Part shown: positions 15,891 to 20,485 of the stretch, piece by piece
Position numbering within the stretch: the stretch's first letter is position 1
Layout: every line of letters begins with the position of its first letter
Source of the DNA: Hyphomicrobiales bacterium
GTDB lineage: Bacteria > Pseudomonadota > Alphaproteobacteria > Rhizobiales > JAJFHC01
DNA: 20,485 nt
Assembly: GCA_021775835.1 (NCBI GenBank)
Contig: JAJFHC010000307.1
Location: 1 to 20,485, forward strand
Direction of reading: 5' to 3'
The notes under the pieces: model-generated
What the model was told of the DNA's origin: nothing
Database searches by the model: none
What the model saw: only the letters and a program-made list of their open reading frames with translations
Program-made: the position numbers and the translations under genes

Positions 15891-17240
15891 CTAATGTAGG
15901 GATGCAAGGGCGTCCGCGTAGCTGGATCGTTCCGAGAGATGTTCAAGGCCAAATCCGTCAAAGTCGTCAAACAGGAGTCGGAGAACATCCGGGCGCCCGG
16001 CCTTGAGGGCGGCGTCGGCAGCCAGTTGGAAAAACAGGTCACGCTGCGCATGGCTGCCGCCCATCTGCCAGAGATTGCGGCGGGCAGGCATGATGATGTC
16101 GATTACGTTTTCGAACTCGCCCCGGCAATGGGCGTAGGCCGCTTCGCTTGCGGGCAGGGCGGCAAGACTGTAGCGGGCGGCGAGGGTGCCGGGGTCGGTG
16201 GAGATGAACTCCCTGATCCGCTGGATCGTCTCTAAAGCATCGCTATCACATCCGGCCCGGCTCAAGGCGATGACGCAATGGGCGCTGGTAAACGGGCTTG
16301 CGTGATTGCCGATCCGTGGGCGTGCCAGGTCCGCCAGGGGCTGCCATCTGTCGCCGACATCCACGCCACGCAGTTCCAGGCGGCTCAGGATCGAGATGTC
16401 GTTCTGAATATCGATATAGAGATCCGGGATCGCCTTCATGAGCGGCGAGTCGAGGTTTCTCAGGCGTTCGTCAAAAATCTCCAGTGCTGATGAATAGTCC
16501 CCACGCTCCGCATAGAACAACGCCAGATGCCACCAGAGGTGATGAACGATGTGATTGGCATTCTGCCAGTTCCCCGTGAGGCCTTCGATCCAGTGGACGC
16601 CGTCGTCAAGCCGGCCTTGCATGATGAGCACATGGGCAACCGCATGGGCGCCCCAGCAATCGGACGGGTCGCGGGCAATCGAATCCTTCCCGATGGCTTC
16701 TGCAAGTCCATATTCGCCGTTTTCTTCAAGCCCGAATGATCTAAGGGCCTGAAAAGCGGAATATGACGGGATGTCTTCAGACCAATGGGATGCAGCGCGT
16801 TCGGATATGTCGCGCATCCAGGCAACTTCACCGATCCAGAACAACTCGAATTGCGACAACCGCAGCGCTAGCAAATCCAACGGCGTCTCCGCGGCGATCG
16901 CCTCGTAATGGGTCGTGGCCTCAGTGATCCTTCCACACAGGCATGCATCAAGGGCTGATACATAACGCCCTTCGCGCTCTGTGCTGGCCGGACGGCATTT
17001 CCGGGCCGCCTCAAGGGCCGCCGCCGCCGTCGGGTAATGGTCTGGATTACGCATTCCGAACAGGAGAAGTCCTTTGATGGCGTGCGGCAACCCAAAGCCC
17101 GGGTCGGCCGCAATGGCGGCATCCAGATGGGCCATTGTGTCGGTGCGCCAGGTTATGAACGAGGACGTCGCTGCACTGATCGACTGAGCTGCGTTGCTCG
17201 AGTCGGTAGACAATTTGCTGCCCCAGATATCCTCGCGCAT
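15891..17240 (-). CDS. TTC38-like tetratricopeptide repeat protein
   Basis: 449 residues. The ATG at 17240 follows AAAGGGAA at a suitable distance; the open frame continues 42 nt upstream without a better site. The protein is all-helical, with degenerate repeats. Stretches such as DAAIAADPGFGLPHAIKGLL, WGAHAVAHVLIMQGRLDDGV and HLWWHLALFYAERGDYSSAL match the layout of the TTC38 family of soluble TPR-like proteins. No signal peptide or membrane helix is seen, so it should be cytoplasmic. Function is not established for bacterial members. The promoter is suggested at 17292-17320. The gene follows the exported TPR gene on the same strand by 93 bases, but that promoter makes it a separate unit. 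Confidence 0.8.
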   Translation of the reverse strand: MREDIWGSKLSTDSSNAAQSISAATSSFITWRTDTMAHLDAAIAADPGFGLPHAIKGLLLFGMRNPDHYPTAAAALEAARKCRPASTEREGRYVSALDACLCGRITEATTHYEAIAAETPLDLLALRLSQFELFWIGEVAWMRDISERAASHWSEDIPSYSAFQALRSFGLEENGEYGLAEAIGKDSIARDPSDCWGAHAVAHVLIMQGRLDDGVHWIEGLTGNWQNANHIVHHLWWHLALFYAERGDYSSALEIFDERLRNLDSPLMKAIPDLYIDIQNDISILSRLELRGVDVGDRWQPLADLARPRIGNHASPFTSAHCVIALSRAGCDSDALETIQRIREFISTDPGTLAARYSLAALPASEAAYAHCRGEFENVIDIIMPARRNLWQMGGSHAQRDLFFQLAADAALKAGRPDVLRLLFDDFDGFGLEHLSERSSYADALASLH

Positions 17241-17291
17241 GCTTGGTTCCCTTTCATCGGACCTTATGTGGCTCGTTGCCACCGACCAAAT

Positions 17292-17320
17292 GGAATATGT
17301 GAATTTTCGAAATTGTGCAA
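17292..17320 (-). promoter_or_regulatory. Likely sigma70-type promoter of the TTC38-like gene, overlapped by a palindrome
   Basis: On the minus strand, TTGCAC (17320-17315) is followed after exactly 17 bases by TATTCC (17297-17292), giving a leader of roughly 45 nt before the ATG at 17240. The -35 lies inside the palindrome AATTG-N2-CAATT (17311-17322), which could be an operator. A small hairpin GTGGC-N5-GCCAC (17268-17282) sits in the leader. Confidence 0.5.
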
Positions 17321-17333
17321 TTTTGCGCTTATG

Positions 17334-18038
17334 TCAGTTCAGGAGCTTAGGATTGAGGTCCAGCGCCCGCTTTTTGTCCTTACGGGCAAGATCACGGCGC
17401 CCGATCTGGGCATAGGCCAGTGACCGGAAGTAATAGGTTACGGCCATGTCCGGTTTGAGAACACTCGATCTGCTGAAATCCTGAATTGCCGCCTTGAAGC
17501 GGCGCAGACGGAGCAATACGCTGCCTCTCGCGTTGTAGGCTTCGAAGTTTCGCGGCGCCAAGGCAATGGTCTTACTAAAGTCCGCCGCAGCTCTGCGGTA
17601 TCGACGGCGAATGCTGTTTGCGACCCCGCGATTGAACAGATATTCAGCATTGTCAGGCTGGATCTTGATCGCCTTGCTGAAGTTTTTATTGGCATCTGCA
17701 TATTGCTTCAGAGTCGTGTGTACCAGACCCTTGTAGAACAAGACTCGGTGGAGCCGCGGTGACGCAGGGCCGGTTTTGATTGCCTTGTTCAGGTCTCCGA
17801 GTGCAGATCTGCTGTCGCCTGCCTTCAAGCGTCCCTTGCCGCGATTCAAATATGCAAGAACAAGTTCCTCACCCGACAAGGCGTTGGAGTCGATCAGCCT
17901 TGTACAACCTCTTATGGCAGTCGCTGGATTTTCAGCTTTGCAGCCTCCCCATTTGTTTTCGACCGACTCGGCCCGTGCCGAAACCAGGGGAACACCAACC
18001 AAAGCAGCGAATACGCACAGTCTTGCAAAATCTCTCAT
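17334..18038 (-). CDS. Exported tetratricopeptide repeat protein
   Basis: 234 residues from the ATG at 18038, with GGGGA about 12 nt upstream. This start directly yields a signal peptide (MRDFARLCVFAALVGVPLVS followed by ARAES), with cleavage near residue 23; the 13 codons upstream in frame would spoil it. The mature part has a cysteine pair (WGGCKAENPATAIRGCTRLI) and then about four to five TPR units, including LAYLNRGKGRLKAGDSRSAL, AEYLFNRGVANSIRRRYRRA, and AYNARGSVLLRLRRFKAAIQ, with the usual A/G spacing. It probably acts as a periplasmic interaction scaffold. Similar small exported TPR proteins are common in alphaproteobacteria without a defined role. The strongly basic repeats are noteworthy. 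Confidence 0.85.
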   Translation of the reverse strand: MRDFARLCVFAALVGVPLVSARAESVENKWGGCKAENPATAIRGCTRLIDSNALSGEELVLAYLNRGKGRLKAGDSRSALGDLNKAIKTGPASPRLHRVLFYKGLVHTTLKQYADANKNFSKAIKIQPDNAEYLFNRGVANSIRRRYRRAAADFSKTIALAPRNFEAYNARGSVLLRLRRFKAAIQDFSRSSVLKPDMAVTYYFRSLAYAQIGRRDLARKDKKRALDLNPKLLN

Positions 18039-18183
18039 GTCAGCAGGGGTTCCCCAATCAGGATTGAAACAGTTCACTGGATATGGGGTCGAATTCTGAG
18101 AACAAAAGCACCCGGTGCGGTTGAATTTTCAACAAAGTCCAGCCATTGATCACACTTCGAGACTCACAACCGGAGACTGCACG

Positions 18184-18981
18184 ATGGAAGGTCTGTTCAC
18201 CCTCGACAATCTGGCAACCCTGGCAATGCTGACATTGCTTCAGGCAGTGTTGGGATTTGACAACCTGCTATACGTCTCAATCGAGTCGAAAAGGGTTGCC
18301 GCGGACAAACAGGCTTTCGTCCGCCGCTTGGGCATTGGCATGGCGCTGGTTCTGCGTATTGTCCTGCTGTTCGGCGTGATGAGTGCCATCCAGTACTTCC
18401 AGGAACCGTTTTTCAGCGTAAGCTGGGGCGGCATCATCGAAGGTGACGTCACCGTGCACAGCTTTATCGTATTGCTGGGCGGCGTCTTCATCATCTACAC
18501 GGCATTTAAGGAAATCTTCCACATGCTGTCGATCGATGACCTGGGGCATGAATCCGGTGGCAACCAACGGTCGGTATTTGCCGCAGTTGCCTGGATCACC
18601 GTCATGAACCTGGTTTTTTCATTCGATTCGATACTCTCAGCCCTGGCGCTCACGAATGTGTTTTTGGTCATGGCGACTGCCATCGTTATTTCGGGCATTC
18701 TGATGATCTGGATGGCCGATCACGTTGCCGAATTCCTCAAGAAGAATCGCATGTATGAGGTTCTCGGACTGTTCATCCTTTTCATCGTGGGAATCATGCT
18801 GCTGTCAGAAGGTGGCCACCTGTCTCACCTGAAGGTTTTTGGCCACGGCATCGAGCCAATGGCCAAGAGTACCTTCTACTTCGTTATTGTCGTGCTTGTG
18901 CTCATCGATATCGTGCAGAGCCGCTATCGGTCAAAATTGATGCGCCAGAGGAGCGAGGAACTGGCAGCCGGTCCTCAGTAG
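18184..18981 (+). CDS. TerC-family integral membrane protein
   Basis: 265 residues. The ATG at 18184 follows GGAG at 8 nt; the 23 codons open upstream are not membrane-like. About seven transmembrane helices are visible. The family hallmarks are the acidic residues inside helices: LGFDNLLYVS in the first helix and VFSFDSILSAL in the middle of the protein. TerC/Alx-type proteins transport or handle metal ions; several act in manganese export or in metal loading of exported enzymes. Whether this one exports Mn cannot be decided, and no riboswitch of the yybP-ykoY type was recognised in the 145-base upstream gap. Transcribed alone, divergent from the exported TPR gene. Confidence 0.92.
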   Translation: MEGLFTLDNLATLAMLTLLQAVLGFDNLLYVSIESKRVAADKQAFVRRLGIGMALVLRIVLLFGVMSAIQYFQEPFFSVSWGGIIEGDVTVHSFIVLLGGVFIIYTAFKEIFHMLSIDDLGHESGGNQRSVFAAVAWITVMNLVFSFDSILSALALTNVFLVMATAIVISGILMIWMADHVAEFLKKNRMYEVLGLFILFIVGIMLLSEGGHLSHLKVFGHGIEPMAKSTFYFVIVVLVLIDIVQSRYRSKLMRQRSEELAAGPQ

Positions 18982-19034
18982 CCATTGTTTAGGTCCGACA
19001 GACAGGCCGCGAGATCGACAACGAATAGGTCTAT

Positions 19035-19784
19035 TTACGATGAGGTTTCGCGCAGACGCGCCATGGCATCGTCTTCTTGATCATAAACGGCCCGATAGCA
19101 GAGTTCTCTTGTCTCCTGGTTGACGACCGGATGGTTGAGGACAGTCTTGAAGGCACTGACATGGCCAGTTTTTGTTGCAAGCGCGGCCGCGGATAGTTTC
19201 ATGGCGGCGTCCTCCAGTTCTTCGGAGGGTACAACCAGATCTACCAGGCCCCAGTCCAGGGCCTCGCTTGCCGTCAGGCGATGTCCGCCAAGCAGTAGCA
19301 TCTTGGTGTGCGATGGCCCAATGAGATCATGAAAGCGCTCCACATCACCGGCTGAGGGAAGCACACCGTTACGAAGAACCGGATAGAACGTCTCAGCATG
19401 TGCCGAAGCGATCCGGAGATCGCAGCCAAGCGACAGGCTCAAGCCGCCACCCGCACAAGTTCCATTCCAGCAGGCGATCGTCAGAGCGGGAAAGTTCGAA
19501 ATTTGTCCAGCCAGATCGTCCCAGGTCCGGTCGAAGGCCTTTGCTGTTTCGGAATCGGTTGTTTTGCCACCCAACTCGCCCAGGTCTGCACCAGCGCAGA
19601 AGGCGCGGTCACCCGATCCGGACAGAAGCAACGCGCGTATGTCGTCGGATCCACGTAAGTCACGGAGCACATCCTTCAGCAAGTCGAGCATTTCCGAGTT
19701 TATCGCATTGGCTTTCTCCGGACGGTTGAGCGTGATGCGAGCAAGACCGTCCGAGACGGATGCCAAAATCAGGTTGTGTGTCAT
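19035..19784 (-). CDS. Crotonase-fold (enoyl-CoA hydratase/isomerase family) protein lacking both hydratase glutamates
   Basis: 249 residues from the ATG at 19784, 6 nt after GGAG; the upstream in-frame start lacks a site. The crotonase fold is clear: RITLNRPEKANAIN (16-29), the oxyanion-hole piece AFCAGADLGEL (61-71) and NGTCAGGGLSLSLGCDLRIA (107-126). By alignment to enoyl-CoA hydratase, the first catalytic Glu (GGGCE) is Ser116 and the second (the E of PE in F.xPE...G) is Val136 (YPVLRNG). It should thus not be a classical hydratase; isomerase, hydrolase, decarboxylase or another CoA-ester reaction is more likely. There is no nearby fatty-acid or CoA gene to help. It is a single gene, convergent with TerC. 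Confidence 0.85.
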   Translation of the reverse strand: MTHNLILASVSDGLARITLNRPEKANAINSEMLDLLKDVLRDLRGSDDIRALLLSGSGDRAFCAGADLGELGGKTTDSETAKAFDRTWDDLAGQISNFPALTIACWNGTCAGGGLSLSLGCDLRIASAHAETFYPVLRNGVLPSAGDVERFHDLIGPSHTKMLLLGGHRLTASEALDWGLVDLVVPSEELEDAAMKLSAAALATKTGHVSAFKTVLNHPVVNQETRELCYRAVYDQEDDAMARLRETSS

Positions 19785-19846
19785 TGGGCGCTCCAAGAAA
19801 TTCGCAGTGATCGTGATTGTAGGCTGCTTTTAAACCTGCTGTAGCC

Positions 19847-20302
19847 TCACAGCATTATTCTGAGGCGCGGCCCGACGGTTTCAAAACCTGATCTGAGGTA
19901 AAAATCAACGGTTCGTTGCCAGTCCGGCAACGGCGGCGCACCGACCTCTAGGCGTGTCCACTCACGGTCTTGGCCAAACGCTTGCGCAGCCTTCAGAAGT
20001 TGCAGTGCTGTGCCTTGGGATCGGAACTCGGGCAAAACGTAAAGTTCTGTGATTTCACCAAAAAATCCATTGGCATAGATCGCTGTGCATTCATTCAGGA
20101 CGATCACTCCTGTGTCGGTGCCGTCCTCCGACGCAAGGAAGGCCCAATTGCGGTCGGCCATTCCCAACACGGTTTCTGCTCGCTTTCTGTAATCCTCCAG
20201 ACCATAGGAATCTGCACCACCCGGATCCAACTCGCACAAAAGCCCATGAACAAGATTTCCTACTGATGCCGTGTCGTTTGCGTCTGCCTGTCGGATTTGC
20301 AT
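19847..20302 (-). CDS. GNAT-family N-acetyltransferase
   Basis: 151 residues from the ATG at 20302, with GAGGG about 7 nt upstream. It opens with the typical MQIRQADANDTASV. The acetyl-CoA site (motif A) is ELYVLPEFRSQGTALQLLKA (about 86-105), with RSQGTA as the pyrophosphate loop, and motif B follows with TVDFYLRSGFE. The substrate is unknown; such single-domain GNATs acetylate amines, amino acids or protein N-termini. It is 62 bases downstream of the crotonase-fold gene's start on the same strand, but transcription runs from this gene towards that one, so the two could share a transcript. Confidence 0.9.
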   Translation of the reverse strand: MQIRQADANDTASVGNLVHGLLCELDPGGADSYGLEDYRKRAETVLGMADRNWAFLASEDGTDTGVIVLNECTAIYANGFFGEITELYVLPEFRSQGTALQLLKAAQAFGQDREWTRLEVGAPPLPDWQRTVDFYLRSGFETVGPRLRIML

Positions 20303-20485
20303 TGTTGCCCTCAAATTGGACTGGTGACGGTCCTGCATGTGTCGACAAATTGCAATATCTGGATTCAGAATTGGTGTTTTTGTTCCATTCTTTCAGTAGT
20401 ATTTTGTGTCGCTTTTTCAGGTTAGAATGTCGGTTCTAATTGCACAATTTCGTACTTCGAAGCACCGTCGCCTTGACTTTGCCGT
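20303..20485. promoter_or_regulatory. AT-rich region upstream of the acetyltransferase with two inverted repeats
   Basis: No gene was seen in the last 183 bases. Two inverted repeats sit side by side: TTAGAA-N6-TTCTAA (20422-20439) and AATTG-N2-CAATT (20438-20449). The second is the same palindrome found at 17311-17322. On the minus strand, TTGTGC inside it is followed after 17 bases by TAACCT, a possible weak promoter for the acetyltransferase. The region may also serve a plus-strand gene beyond the window. Confidence 0.35.

Noticed and set aside
18039..18183. yybP-ykoY manganese riboswitch ahead of the TerC gene
   Set aside because: The 145-base gap lacks the recognisable conserved loops of that element.

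Overview
The window looks like chromosomal DNA of a moderately GC-rich alphaproteobacterium. This rests on gene content and style: an ALDH7/saccharopine-dehydrogenase-fold lysine degradation pair with an Lrp-type regulator, a Tat-exported cyclase-family protein, an OYE/trimethylamine-dehydrogenase-like demethylase-type flavoprotein, and small-RNA hairpins with anti-Shine-Dalgarno loops of a kind known from this class. The genus cannot be fixed from the sequence. No tRNA, rRNA, insertion sequence, phage gene or CRISPR array was seen.

Left part (1-4497, minus strand): a compact five-gene membrane/chaperone operon reading DUF4129-like protein, DUF4350 protein, MoxR AAA+ ATPase, DUF58 protein, SpoIIM-family protein (cut by the window edge). 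Every junction overlaps by 1-11 nt. Divergent to it at 4722 is a DMT/EamA transporter. Next (5692-8842) comes a lysine-oxidation block: an alpha-aminoadipate semialdehyde dehydrogenase gene followed 24 nt later by a saccharopine dehydrogenase-fold enzyme (saccharopine dehydrogenase or lysine 6-dehydrogenase), with an Lrp/AsnC regulator divergently transcribed from a short AT-rich control region.

Middle (8954-13402): a YbjQ/UPF0145 protein; a minus-strand pair of a Cys/Met-metabolism PLP enzyme and a secreted META-domain protein; then a small unrecognised exported protein followed by a large flavin oxidoreductase with two lost active-site residues and an incomplete Fe-S cysteine set.

The gene-free stretch 13403-13869 is the most interesting part. 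It holds two strong plus-strand terminators with similar C-rich loops. The second ends a compact three-hairpin RNA (about 13721-13824) in which all three loops carry CCUCC, complementary to the ribosome-binding consensus. This is a good candidate for a trans-acting small RNA.

Right part (13870-20485): an agmatinase-family ureohydrolase, divergent from a Tat-exported cyclase-family hydrolase with its own terminator; a TTC38-like TPR protein and a second, exported TPR protein; a TerC-family membrane protein; a crotonase-fold protein lacking both hydratase glutamates; and a GNAT acetyltransferase. A 12-bp palindrome occurs upstream of both the TTC38-like gene and the acetyltransferase gene. Much of the content fits amino-acid, amine and methylated-amine catabolism, but apart from the MoxR operon and the lysine block the genes are mostly short independent units.
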